DNA of 64,000 nucleotides, from NCBI RefSeq assembly GCF_019856455.1, contig NZ_CP082205.1:1674001-1738000 (forward strand), written 5' to 3'. Under the pieces are notes generated by a model. The model did not search any database, was not told the origin of the DNA, and saw nothing but the letters and a program-made list of their open reading frames with translations. Below, piece by piece: positions 48,650 to 56,840 of the stretch. Every line of letters starts with the position of its first letter. The stretch's first letter is position 1. This stretch comes from Streptococcus suis. Its GTDB lineage: Bacteria; Bacillota; Bacilli; Lactobacillales; Streptococcaceae. Position numbers and translations under genes: made by a program.

Positions 48650-48753
48650 ATACTCAACGAAAATCAAAAGTAGCCTAGGAAACGAAGTCGAAGATAGATC
48701 TGGAGTTCATCAAGGCAAGTTGACAACGGATAATTTTGATTTTCGAAGAGTAT
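48650..48753. repeat. Short inverted-repeat element, copy 3 (ATACTC ends)
   Basis: 104 bp with ends ATACTCAACGAAAATCAAAA and its complement at 48734-48753 (18 of 20 match). The core AAGGCAAGTTGACAACGG recalls the cores of the other two elements. ATACTC...GAAAATC ends of this kind recur in streptococcal genomes. No coding potential. Confidence 0.7.
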
Positions 48754-48798
48754 CAACTTCTGCCAAGAATCAATTACTACCTTGATGACTTCTCAAAA

Positions 48799-49911
48799 TC
48801 ATTCCCCAACTTCATTTCTCACACATTGCAAGGCCGCACCGATAACCTGGTGCATATCGTAGTAACGATAATGACCAAGACGCCCACCGAATATAACGTT
48901 CTCTTGTTGTTCTGCGAGGCGTTTATAAGCAGTATAAAGTTTGTTGTTACGATCATTGTTCACTGGATAATACGGCTCATCGCCTCGTTTCCAGGTCTTC
49001 GAATACTCACGTGTAATAATGGTTTTCGGTTGTGTACCAAATTCGAAATGTTTGTGTTCGATAATACGAGTAAATGGCGTTTCACTATCTGTGTAGTTCA
49101 CAACTGCATTCCCTTGATAGTTTTCCATATCCAACACTTCTGTCTCAAATCGAAGGCTACGATATTCCAATTCACCAAGTTGGTAATCAAAGAACTCGTC
49201 AATCATTCCTGTAAAGACAATCTTCGGATAGGTAGCTAAATAGTCTTCCTTATTGGCAAAGAAATCAACATTTGTCTCAACATCAATATTCTCATGATCC
49301 AACATTTTTTCAACAATCTGCGTGTAACCGCCGATTGGAATACCTTGATATGTGTCGTTGAAATAGTTATTATCATAAGTTAAACGCACGGGTAAACGAC
49401 GGATGATAAAGGCAGGTAACTCCGTACATGGTTTTTCCCATTGTTTCTCGGTATATGACTTAATCAATTTTTCATAGATGTCTGTACCAACTAGTGAGAT
49501 GGCTTGTTCTTCCAAGTTCTCAGGCGTTTTTCCTCCCAAAACAGCTCGTTGCTCTGCAATCTTCGCTTCTGCTTCAGCAGGGGTCACCACGCCCCACAGT
49601 TTATTGAAAGTATTCATGTTGAATGGAAGATTGTAGATTTCACCTTTGTAGTTGGCGACTGGTGTATTTGTATAGCGGTTGAACTCCGCAAACTGATTCA
49701 CATAATCCCAAATTTCTTTTTCAGAAGTATGGAAAATATGTGCGCCATATTCATGGACTTGAATACCTTCTACTTCTTTGGTATAGATGTTACCCGCAAT
49801 GTGTTCTCGTTTTTCGATAACCTTTATTTTTTTACCCTTTTTAGCTGCCTCGTGAGCAAAGACCGCTCCGAACAGACCTGCACCAACAACTAAGTAGTCG
49901 TAATGTTTCAT
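48799..49911 (-). CDS. glf: UDP-galactopyranose mutase
   Basis: 370 aa. FAD-binding start YDYLVVGAGLFGAVFAHEAAKKG, then HEYGAHIFHTSEKEIWDYV, PFNMNTFNKLWG, EKQWEKPCTELPAFIIRRLPVR and a C-terminal GRLGHYRYYDMHQVIG. It converts UDP-galactopyranose to UDP-galactofuranose for the capsule. AGGAGG is 14 nt before the ATG, further than usual. It is the last capsule-type gene, separated from wzx by the rpn genes. Confidence 0.96.
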   Translation of the reverse strand: MKHYDYLVVGAGLFGAVFAHEAAKKGKKIKVIEKREHIAGNIYTKEVEGIQVHEYGAHIFHTSEKEIWDYVNQFAEFNRYTNTPVANYKGEIYNLPFNMNTFNKLWGVVTPAEAEAKIAEQRAVLGGKTPENLEEQAISLVGTDIYEKLIKSYTEKQWEKPCTELPAFIIRRLPVRLTYDNNYFNDTYQGIPIGGYTQIVEKMLDHENIDVETNVDFFANKEDYLATYPKIVFTGMIDEFFDYQLGELEYRSLRFETEVLDMENYQGNAVVNYTDSETPFTRIIEHKHFEFGTQPKTIITREYSKTWKRGDEPYYPVNNDRNNKLYTAYKRLAEQQENVIFGGRLGHYRYYDMHQVIGAALQCVRNEVGE

Positions 49912-49929
49912 ATATTTTGTATTTTCCTC

Positions 49930-50187
49930 CTAGAACTGATGTTCTTGCGAGAATTGAGTCAACTGTTCCGAAGTTAGTCCTGTTATTTCTAACACATCCT
50001 CTATGTCAAGACCTCTAGCTAATAATTTTTGTGCAACATCTAAACTTTTTTGTAGACTTCCTTCTTCTAGGCCTTTCTCTAGACCTTCGGCTCTTCCTTC
50101 TTCCTTTCCACGATTTCTACCACGTATAAAAGAACTTTCCAATTCTCCAAAGTGGTTGGAAGCATTACGCAACCATTGATCTACCAT
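49930..50187 (-). CDS. Stand-alone Rpn C-terminal domain (candidate antitoxin paralogue)
   Basis: 85 aa from ATG 50187 with AGGAGG 8 nt upstream. The whole protein matches the last 77 residues of the Rpn nuclease next to it: MVDQWLRNASNHFGELESS, RGRNRGKEEGR, and LEITGLTSEQL. It differs by an 8-residue insertion of GL/EG-type repeats and a few substitutions. The nuclease core is absent. It starts at the residue that follows the internal ribosome-binding site in the parent, so the duplication carried a ready-made start. In E. coli, C-terminal fragments of Rpn made from internal starts inhibit the full toxin; this copy may do the same. A degraded duplicate is the other option. Confidence 0.8.
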   Translation of the reverse strand: MVDQWLRNASNHFGELESSFIRGRNRGKEEGRAEGLEKGLEEGSLQKSLDVAQKLLARGLDIEDVLEITGLTSEQLTQFSQEHQF

Positions 50188-50199
50188 TTTCACTACCTC

Positions 50200-50433
50200 C
50201 TAAAACTGATGGTCTTGTGAAAGGGAAGCCAACTGTTCTGAAGTTAAGCCGGTGATTTCTAAAACATCTTCTATGCCAAGACCTCTGTTTAATAAGCGCT
50301 GAGCAACTTCTAAACTTTTTTGTATACTACCTTCTAATCGACCTTCTTCCTTTCCACGATTTCTACCACGTATAAAAGAACTTTCCAATTCCCCAAAATG
50401 ATTGGAGGCATTACGCAACCATTGATCTACCAT
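50200..50433 (-). CDS. Predicted internal product of rpn (RpnS-like, 77 aa)
   Basis: Inside rpn, AGAGGAGGA (50441-50448 area) lies 7 nt before an in-frame ATG at codon 226. This would give a separate 77-aa C-terminal protein. The same start is used by the stand-alone copy at 49930-50187. Prediction by analogy with E. coli RpnS; not a separate gene. Confidence 0.6.
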   Translation of the reverse strand: MVDQWLRNASNHFGELESSFIRGRNRGKEEGRLEGSIQKSLEVAQRLLNRGLGIEDVLEITGLTSEQLASLSQDHQF

Positions 50434-51108
50434 TTCGATTTCCTCCTCTGTCCATGTATTTCTGTTTAGCAGATTCTCTGCCTTTTCAATAATATCTGAT
50501 GTCGATTGACTAAATTCTCTATTTGCAAAAAATTCAATCCATTGGCGTTGATTTTTCCCAAGTTGACCCTTACGAAACTTTTTCAGCTCAATGATAACCA
50601 TTTCAAATGGTTTCTTTAATTCTTCCTGATCACCAAATGGTAATTCTAAGATTTGACTGCTATCTTTTTCAGTCATTACAAAACTGTGAATAGGTTTTTC
50701 ATCATCGAAATACTTACTCGCTACTAAAGCAATCGAATAAATCGGAGAAATTTTATTATACATATCATGCGTCTGCGTGACCTTCTCACGAATATTGGGC
50801 AAGTCCTTCACCAAATGTTGGCAGGAATAAGTCCACAAACGCTTGATAAAACCATTTTGATAGGCAACTTGAATCTCGATAATGACCTGTGTCCCATCTT
50901 CTAACCGAGCCAAAATATCTACGGTTGTACTAAAGTGTCTAGTCCTTTCTTTTTTCACATCCGCGATAGTTCCATTCAATATCTGAACAGATTTGGGACG
51001 AAAACCTAAAAAGGTATCTATAAAGTCAATGGTAATTTCGTGGTCATTGAAAATCTTTTTTGCAATAATATCAGCCATAGGGCTGACTGCCTGACGGCGT
51101 TTTGTCAT
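50200..51108 (-). CDS. Rpn family PD-(D/E)XK nuclease
   Basis: 302 aa with GGAGG before ATG 51108. The PD-(D/E)XK core shows D64 (TTVDILARL) and E78-x-Q80 (IIEIQVAYQ), the E-x-Q form of this family. A C-terminal helical domain (226-302) has the variable RNRGKEEGRLEGS stretch. These proteins are called recombination-promoting nuclease or putative transposase, and E. coli members act as toxic anti-phage proteins. TATAAT at 51177-51182 (minus) suggests its own promoter. It is inserted between wzx and glf. Confidence 0.88.
   Translation of the reverse strand: MTKRRQAVSPMADIIAKKIFNDHEITIDFIDTFLGFRPKSVQILNGTIADVKKERTRHFSTTVDILARLEDGTQVIIEIQVAYQNGFIKRLWTYSCQHLVKDLPNIREKVTQTHDMYNKISPIYSIALVASKYFDDEKPIHSFVMTEKDSSQILELPFGDQEELKKPFEMVIIELKKFRKGQLGKNQRQWIEFFANREFSQSTSDIIEKAENLLNRNTWTEEEIEMVDQWLRNASNHFGELESSFIRGRNRGKEEGRLEGSIQKSLEVAQRLLNRGLGIEDVLEITGLTSEQLASLSQDHQF
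50441..50448 (-). promoter_or_regulatory. Internal ribosome-binding site within rpn
   Basis: Consensus-strength Shine-Dalgarno (AGAGGAGG) in the codons for Thr-Glu-Glu-Glu, 7 nt before ATG 50433. Confidence 0.65.
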
Positions 51109-51213
51109 CTCTATCCTCCAAATAATAAGATTGAGAAATACTCTCTACTTATTTATTCGGAAAATATTCTAGTTATATTATAGCATGACATCTAAATTTT
51201 TTCTAGTAACAGC

Positions 51214-51310
51214 TCAATAACAAAGTATATCGAAAACTTTTCCCATACTACCTTCTGGAAAAGTGAAGTTGTCTACAAGGAATTCTAATCTACCATGTGT
51301 TATATCATAG
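51214..51310 (-). pseudogene. Protein-like remnant upstream of rpn
   Basis: A minus frame without an ATG at its head reads YDITHGRLEFLVDNFTF and PEGSMGKVFDIL before a stop. Neighbouring frames contain short protein-like pieces (QVGHYDCIGFSKDLGV). This suggests a decayed gene in 51183-51440. No family recognised. Confidence 0.3.
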
Positions 51311-51440
51311 AAAAACTAAGAATTACCATTTATTTTAAATGAAACTAATCCGTTTCTAAGCCAATAATATATCGTCATTTATACACCCAAATCTTTACTA
51401 AATCCAATACAGTCATAGTGCCCAACTTGACGAACCAATT

Positions 51441-51464
51441 AAGTAGTTGTACATTCAACTACTT
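51441..51464. terminator. Hairpin after the 60-aa ORF
   Basis: AAGTAGTTG and CAACTACTT, 9-bp perfect arms, 6-nt loop; only a short AATTGG follows on the minus strand, so terminator strength is doubtful. Confidence 0.45.
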
Positions 51465-51466
51465 CA

Positions 51467-51649
51467 CTAAGTCAGATGGTCATAGTGCAGTACCTTATCC
51501 AAAATAGTTTCTAATATTTCTTGAATGATAGATTGGAAGAATGTGAGTTCCACTTTTCCGAGACGAATTTTCATCAGGATATCATTTCTATTTTTTCTTT
51601 CAAAGCGATGCGATTGGGGAACAGTCAATGGGACGATAGGGTGTGACAT
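51467..51649 (-). CDS. Small ORF, possible IS66-type accessory protein remnant
   Basis: 60 aa from ATG 51649 with GGAGG 6 nt upstream. The segment MKIRLGKVELTFFQSIIQEILETILDKVL has the strand-then-leucine-helix pattern found at the end of IS66 TnpA (OrfA) proteins, but I cannot name it with certainty. A hairpin (51441-51464) follows. No other IS66 genes are intact nearby. Confidence 0.4.
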   Translation of the reverse strand: MSHPIVPLTVPQSHRFERKNRNDILMKIRLGKVELTFFQSIIQEILETILDKVLHYDHLT

Positions 51650-51744
51650 AAAAATCCTCCAGTTTTGTTTTTATAACAGTATACTGGAGGAGGGAGTAGT
51701 TGGATAGATGCCTTGTTATTGATCGGTTACGGTGTTAGTCAATT

Positions 51745-53130
51745 TTATCTGACTATCTTATTTATAAGTGTGCAAATAAAAAATTTATTTAAATATACTA
51801 TACATATAAGAAGTAAAAACTGAATCAATAACATTATCTCTAAATCAAAAAATAACAATATCAGCTGTAAAATTATTAAAAGAATAGATCCATAGATCTG
51901 TGTCCAATCAATCTTTACATCAACGATATCTTTGGTTCCATAATATCTTAAAAGAAATATAACAAAAAAACTTATTGCATTCGAAAGTGCTGCACCAACC
52001 AAACCTAAAAATGTTATTAAAACGATATTCAATAGAAAATTTACTAATCCTCCATACATAGAAGTTCGCAGTATTCCTTCTGTTTTTTTAGATACAATAT
52101 AGTACGTTGCAAAATAATCTGAGAAAGCAGAAAAAATTGTACCTAATGTTAACAAAGGGACAAGATACCAAGCAGTAAAATAATCCGAAGAAAAAAGAAT
52201 ACTAAATAAAGGTTTTATTAACATTGTTAATAGGGAAGAGCTAATAAAAAGCATGGAGGCTAAGGATTTGAAGACCGTTGTATAATAATCAACAGCTGTT
52301 GTACTTCTTTCTTCTTCAACTGCAGAAATCTGCCAAGCCTGTATAAATACTTGATTTACAGTGCTTAATAAAGACGGAAATTTACTGGCAACTACGAATA
52401 AACCTGTCCAATAAGCTCCTGATAAATATAAAACTAAGTAACGACTTGAAACAGTCATTAACCACCACATAATAGAATTAGGAACTAGTGGTATAGAATA
52501 AATTAAAAGTATTCGTATATCTTGCTTTGTTACAAATTTTGGTGAAATATCATGACATGCATCTGAACCAAAAAATAAAATGATATCAGATAGAGAGTAG
52601 GCAATAATCTGAGCCCAAAAAAATCCATCTAGCCCTTTTCGAAGTTGAACAATGAATATGTAGCTGAACATGGCAATAAATATTGATAAAAGTATACCAT
52701 TTAGAGAGAATAACTGAACTTTCCCCTTAGAACGTGCATACTGACCAAAAAGATTTTGAAAAAAAGCTAGAGCTAAAAGAATATAAAAATAATGAATGTA
52801 AATCTTAAAAGATGTTAACATCAATATTGGCAAAAAGACTAAAGCTATACAAAAACCAAAAATTCCAATGAAAATGGAATTAGAAATAACTTTCTCCTTA
52901 TCATAACTACTATCCAAACCAAAGCGTAAAACCGCGTCATAAATGCTCAAAAAAACTACTGGAGCTATGAGGTTTGTAATAGTTGTTAGCATCGTGTCTG
53001 AAATTCCGAACTGCTCAGCTGAGAGGTAATGAGCATAAAAGGGAACTAATAAAAAAGTGATAAACTTACTCCCGAAATTACCTATTGCAAATAATATTGA
53101 ATTATTTAATAATTTTTTATAATTCCCCAT
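51745..53130 (-). CDS. wzx: Wzx-type polysaccharide flippase
   Basis: 461 aa with about 14 hydrophobic segments and the MOP-superfamily start NNSILFAIGNFGSKFITFLLVPFYAHYLSAEQFG. GAGG is 10 nt before the ATG. It moves the undecaprenyl-linked capsule repeat unit across the membrane. Very AT-rich, like the glycosyltransferase genes that follow upstream on the same strand. The name rests on topology and on the neighbouring wzy. Confidence 0.9.
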   Translation of the reverse strand: MGNYKKLLNNSILFAIGNFGSKFITFLLVPFYAHYLSAEQFGISDTMLTTITNLIAPVVFLSIYDAVLRFGLDSSYDKEKVISNSIFIGIFGFCIALVFLPILMLTSFKIYIHYFYILLALAFFQNLFGQYARSKGKVQLFSLNGILLSIFIAMFSYIFIVQLRKGLDGFFWAQIIAYSLSDIILFFGSDACHDISPKFVTKQDIRILLIYSIPLVPNSIMWWLMTVSSRYLVLYLSGAYWTGLFVVASKFPSLLSTVNQVFIQAWQISAVEEERSTTAVDYYTTVFKSLASMLFISSSLLTMLIKPLFSILFSSDYFTAWYLVPLLTLGTIFSAFSDYFATYYIVSKKTEGILRTSMYGGLVNFLLNIVLITFLGLVGAALSNAISFFVIFLLRYYGTKDIVDVKIDWTQIYGSILLIILQLILLFFDLEIMLLIQFLLLICIVYLNKFFICTLINKIVR

Positions 53131-53640
53131 TTTGTAATATCCTCAAAAATAATAATCTATCGAATCTATCAACAAATGCATGTACCGCTAACTAATTATA
53201 GTATACATCTAATGATTATGACCCATTTTAAAATCTATAAAACCTATGAATACTAACATCTAATATATTGTAAGGTCTTTCGAAAACAAGTACAATAAAT
53301 TCCATACAATAACATAATTTATATACAAAATCACGACACATTTTCTAATTTTAATTTTCAGTACTAATAAGTTTGGTATCATTGCTCAAGACCAAAAATA
53401 TCTTGAATTTATGTCCAAATCTATCTTAATTAAATCTATGTTCATACGGTTATATAAAAACTGCGATACAAAATACTACGCCGTTTCGTAACAACTATTC
53501 CGTACAAATGTTAATAGACAACCCATATTGATAATGTCTTTAAATAGTTTTCTTTTGAGAGATGTTTTCCATCAATAGTCAATCTAATCTACACACATGT
53601 ATAGTAAACAACTAATTTCATAGAATATTTGAAAATAGTT
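53131..53640. other. AT-rich gap within the capsule locus
   Basis: 510 bp between wzx and a glycosyltransferase gene, unusual for a locus whose other genes mostly overlap. Minus-strand frames hold short protein-like pieces (HLSKENYLKTLSI, NRMNIDLIKIDLDINSRYF) broken by stops, so a lost gene is possible. Nothing intact was found. Confidence 0.4.
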
Positions 53641-54759
53641 TTATAATAAACTGTCTAACATCTGTTCAATTTTTTCCATCCTATAATTCAAATCAAATGA
53701 ATCACTCTTTAATTGGGCCATATGTTTGTATTTCTCCAATTTTTCTGGATTTTTCAATAAGTTCATCAATCCCTCATAGAGTCCTGACTCAGAATTTTCA
53801 ACAATCATACCGTATTCATTATTCTTTCCCAGTAATTCTTTCATACCTGAGCAATCTGTAGTTAATACTGGTGTATTAACTATTAATGCCTCTGTTACAG
53901 CAGTGCTAAACCCCTCATGTAATGAGGAACAGATAAACAAATCAGCACTCTTGACTCTAGCATAAGGATTTTCATGATAACCTATCAATTTGATATTATC
54001 TTGCAAACCTAAAGCTTTAATTTTTTGCTCTAACTCTCCTCTAAGTTCACCTTCACCTAAAATTTCAAGAGTTACCTGAGGATACATATTAATCACTTTA
54101 GACATTACATCCAAAAGACGACTGTAACCTTTCTGAGGATGCAAACGTCCAACCGAAACTATATGAAATCCTATCGGTGATTTCTTTATGTAGAGACTCT
54201 TTTCTTCTGATAATTTTCTAATACTATCAGTATCAATCGGATTATACAGTATCTCTTCACTCAATTTCAGTTCTGGAAATAAATTATGAAATCCGCTCTT
54301 TACCGTCTCGGCAACATAAATCACTCTATCAAAATTATTTTGTAACTTTATAAACTCTTTCTTAGAACTATAACATTTTAAAAATTCGTTCTCGTCAGAA
54401 TACTCATTGTGAATCCATTGGATTTTTTTTGTATCATCATCTAGGGCAGCAATAATTCTAGTTGCGGGACTTTCCAAAAATGAAATAGCAATATCGTACC
54501 TTTCTTGTCCAATAAATTTTCTTGCTAAAAATTCTGGACTAAATAATCGAAAAATCACTGTATTTCCTCGAAAGAGACGTTTAAAAATAAACTTATAGTG
54601 AATATGCTTAGCCAAATACTTCTTGTTTATTCCTGTGTCAAAAAGAGTAAGTACTGTTACTTCGTACTTTTCTCTATTCAAATTGTTTACAAGATTTACC
54701 AAAACTTTTTCAGCTCCGCCACCGCTAAGCGTCGGAATAAAAAATAGAATTTTTTTCAT
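53641..54759 (-). CDS. Family 4 glycosyltransferase (capsule)
   Basis: 372 aa from ATG 54759 (MKKILFFIPTLSGGGAEKVLVNLV), with GGAG 8 nt upstream. GT-B fold: the N-terminal GGGAEK loop, VSVGRLHPQKGYSRLLDV in the middle, and the nucleotide-sugar block CSSLHEGFSTAVTEALIVNTPVLTTD (E-x7-E). It adds one sugar of the repeat unit at the inner membrane face. Donor and linkage cannot be read. Confidence 0.9.
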   Translation of the reverse strand: MKKILFFIPTLSGGGAEKVLVNLVNNLNREKYEVTVLTLFDTGINKKYLAKHIHYKFIFKRLFRGNTVIFRLFSPEFLARKFIGQERYDIAISFLESPATRIIAALDDDTKKIQWIHNEYSDENEFLKCYSSKKEFIKLQNNFDRVIYVAETVKSGFHNLFPELKLSEEILYNPIDTDSIRKLSEEKSLYIKKSPIGFHIVSVGRLHPQKGYSRLLDVMSKVINMYPQVTLEILGEGELRGELEQKIKALGLQDNIKLIGYHENPYARVKSADLFICSSLHEGFSTAVTEALIVNTPVLTTDCSGMKELLGKNNEYGMIVENSESGLYEGLMNLLKNPEKLEKYKHMAQLKSDSFDLNYRMEKIEQMLDSLL

Positions 54760-54816
54760 TTTATAATCTCCATCACACACCTTAAAATATATAGGAAACA
54801 GAAGTATCCTTTAATG

Positions 54817-55614
54817 TCATCGTTTCAACTTAAATTGATGCAATAGTTTGTAGAGACTAGCAGGTACTAAGATTAATAGCAAAGGCTTCATTATATATAC
54901 ATAATTGTATATAGGCAGCTTTAGTTTATGGATGGCTAGATGTTTTACATATATTTCATTGAGACGATTGGAAATAGTTCTACGAGCTTGTGCATCTTTA
55001 TCATCTCTAAATTTAATCAGAGGTTCTCTAAGATTATATCCATAAAAGCCATATTCATACATTTTAATCCACAAATGATAATCTTCAACTCTTAACAATC
55101 TAGGCGATACAGTATATCCACCAACTTGTAAAAGTGCACTCCTACGCATAAGGATAGAAGGATGAGAAAAAGAACTTCCTTTCACCATGTCCTTTTTTTG
55201 TGGAATCTTAATCAATGTACTTATTCCCCAATCACCAGAGTCATCAAAATGAATCATATTAGTACCGACAAATGCAAATTCTGGATTTGAATCTAGAAAC
55301 TCAACTTGTTTTTGAAATCTCATTGGTAACGAGATATCATCAGCATCCATTCGAGCGATATATTCGCCTTTTGCTATATTTAGACAATCATTCAATGTCT
55401 CATTTAACCCCTTATTAACATCATGTATGATTAACTTTATCTTGTTAGGAAACCTATGTGAATACTTGGTTAGAATATCAAGTGAGCTATCTGTAGAACC
55501 ATCATCACATATAATCAATTCAAAATCTTGGTATGTTTGATTAAAAATAGACTCCAACGCTTCTCTTAAGGTTTTTTCTGCATTATAAACTCCCATTAAA
55601 ACAGATATTCTCAT
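54817..55614 (-). CDS. Family 2 glycosyltransferase (capsule)
   Basis: 265 aa from ATG 55614, which overlaps the wzy stop (ATGA). GT-A blocks: ISVLMGVYNAEKTLREALESI, LIICDDGSTD, and the DXD-type metal site in YIARMDADDISLP. A C-terminal hydrophobic stretch (YNYVYIMKPLLLILVPASL) may hold it at the membrane. Adds a sugar to the repeat unit; specificity unknown. Confidence 0.9.
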   Translation of the reverse strand: MRISVLMGVYNAEKTLREALESIFNQTYQDFELIICDDGSTDSSLDILTKYSHRFPNKIKLIIHDVNKGLNETLNDCLNIAKGEYIARMDADDISLPMRFQKQVEFLDSNPEFAFVGTNMIHFDDSGDWGISTLIKIPQKKDMVKGSSFSHPSILMRRSALLQVGGYTVSPRLLRVEDYHLWIKMYEYGFYGYNLREPLIKFRDDKDAQARRTISNRLNEIYVKHLAIHKLKLPIYNYVYIMKPLLLILVPASLYKLLHQFKLKR

Positions 55615-56840
55615 TTTACAATTCTCCATTTTCTAAAATTTCTACTATCATCGTCAAAGAAAGATGCCAGAAGAAATAACATCCAAAAATAAGGTTGCCT
55701 GTGATTTGCTAAAGTTAAACTTTCAAACATTAATGGAACAAAAATATAAAAAATAAGGTTACCTGATTTTCTTATGTTTATCCAAATCCATCTTACAAAT
55801 ATTATAAAAGGAAGGAAACCATAATAAAACAGCAAGCCAAAGAGTGTTGAATGTATTTCAAGATTTGAAATACCACTTAAAGCAAAGCGCTGAGGATAAC
55901 CTTCTCCTGCACCAAATAAAAGATACTCTGGATATAAAATTATCCTATCAATTCCTCTTTCTTGAATAAGTGACAATTCCGTTTGATTTTGATTTATAGT
56001 AAAACCTCTTCCAAATTTCTGCAATACCCTTTCATACAGAAAGCTATCCTGTATCTTATCAAAAAATTGGAAAACACCAGCAAAATGTAAACAAAATAGA
56101 ATGAAAAATGCCAAAACGAGAATAACAATTTGTTTAATAATTTTTTCCTTATTTTCAGAAATAGCAAACATAAAGAAATATAAGAAAGCGAAACCTAAAA
56201 AGATACCTGTAGAAGATGTTGCAAATAAAAGTACTAACGTCAAACAATGAACAAATAAATTTTCTTTTCTACCTAATAATCTGTTTAAAATAATAATGAT
56301 AAATATACTAGTTAGTAGAAAAAAACCAAGTTGATTTGGGTCGTTAAATGTACCAATGTACCTTAATTCACTAGCATCAACAAACGAGAGTGGAACAAAA
56401 AAATCAATACCGTAAAATGCGAATTGGAGGTATATTCCTCCCTTAACAATAAATAGCAAACTTTCTATAAAGCGTTTCCCTTTAAAAAATTGTCGACACA
56501 TCAAAATTACAATTGTATTGTATAGATAATATACTGTCGATAGAAGGAATGACCAACCATTTCCTGATATAAAATATAGTCCCCAATAAAATAAATTTAT
56601 CAAAATAATACAACATAAAAATATTGAATAATTTTTTTCTTTTTTATCATATGGTATCCTCCAATTATTTTCATATAAAAATGCAATAAAAGAGAATATC
56701 AAAAGTATGTCACTTGGTTGAATACCTCCTGAATTTAAAAAATAAAATGGTTTACCTAGCAAAAAACATAAAAATATTATTTCGGAACCTCTAAGGCTCT
56801 TAGAACTAGAGGTGGGTTGACTATAATTACTTATCAACAA
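55611..56840 (-). CDS. wzy: Wzy-type capsule repeat-unit polymerase
   Basis: 409 aa with about ten to eleven hydrophobic segments and a large outer loop that includes YIGTFNDPNQLGFFLLTS and the following region, as in the O-antigen ligase/polymerase superfamily. It starts with TTG (56840), overlapping the preceding gene by 14 nt; no ATG exists near, and GGAG lies 10 nt upstream. It joins repeat units on the outer membrane face. Confidence 0.88.
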   Translation of the reverse strand: MLISNYSQPTSSSKSLRGSEIIFLCFLLGKPFYFLNSGGIQPSDILLIFSFIAFLYENNWRIPYDKKEKNYSIFLCCIILINLFYWGLYFISGNGWSFLLSTVYYLYNTIVILMCRQFFKGKRFIESLLFIVKGGIYLQFAFYGIDFFVPLSFVDASELRYIGTFNDPNQLGFFLLTSIFIIIILNRLLGRKENLFVHCLTLVLLFATSSTGIFLGFAFLYFFMFAISENKEKIIKQIVILVLAFFILFCLHFAGVFQFFDKIQDSFLYERVLQKFGRGFTINQNQTELSLIQERGIDRIILYPEYLLFGAGEGYPQRFALSGISNLEIHSTLFGLLFYYGFLPFIIFVRWIWINIRKSGNLIFYIFVPLMFESLTLANHRQPYFWMLFLLASFFDDDSRNFRKWRIVK

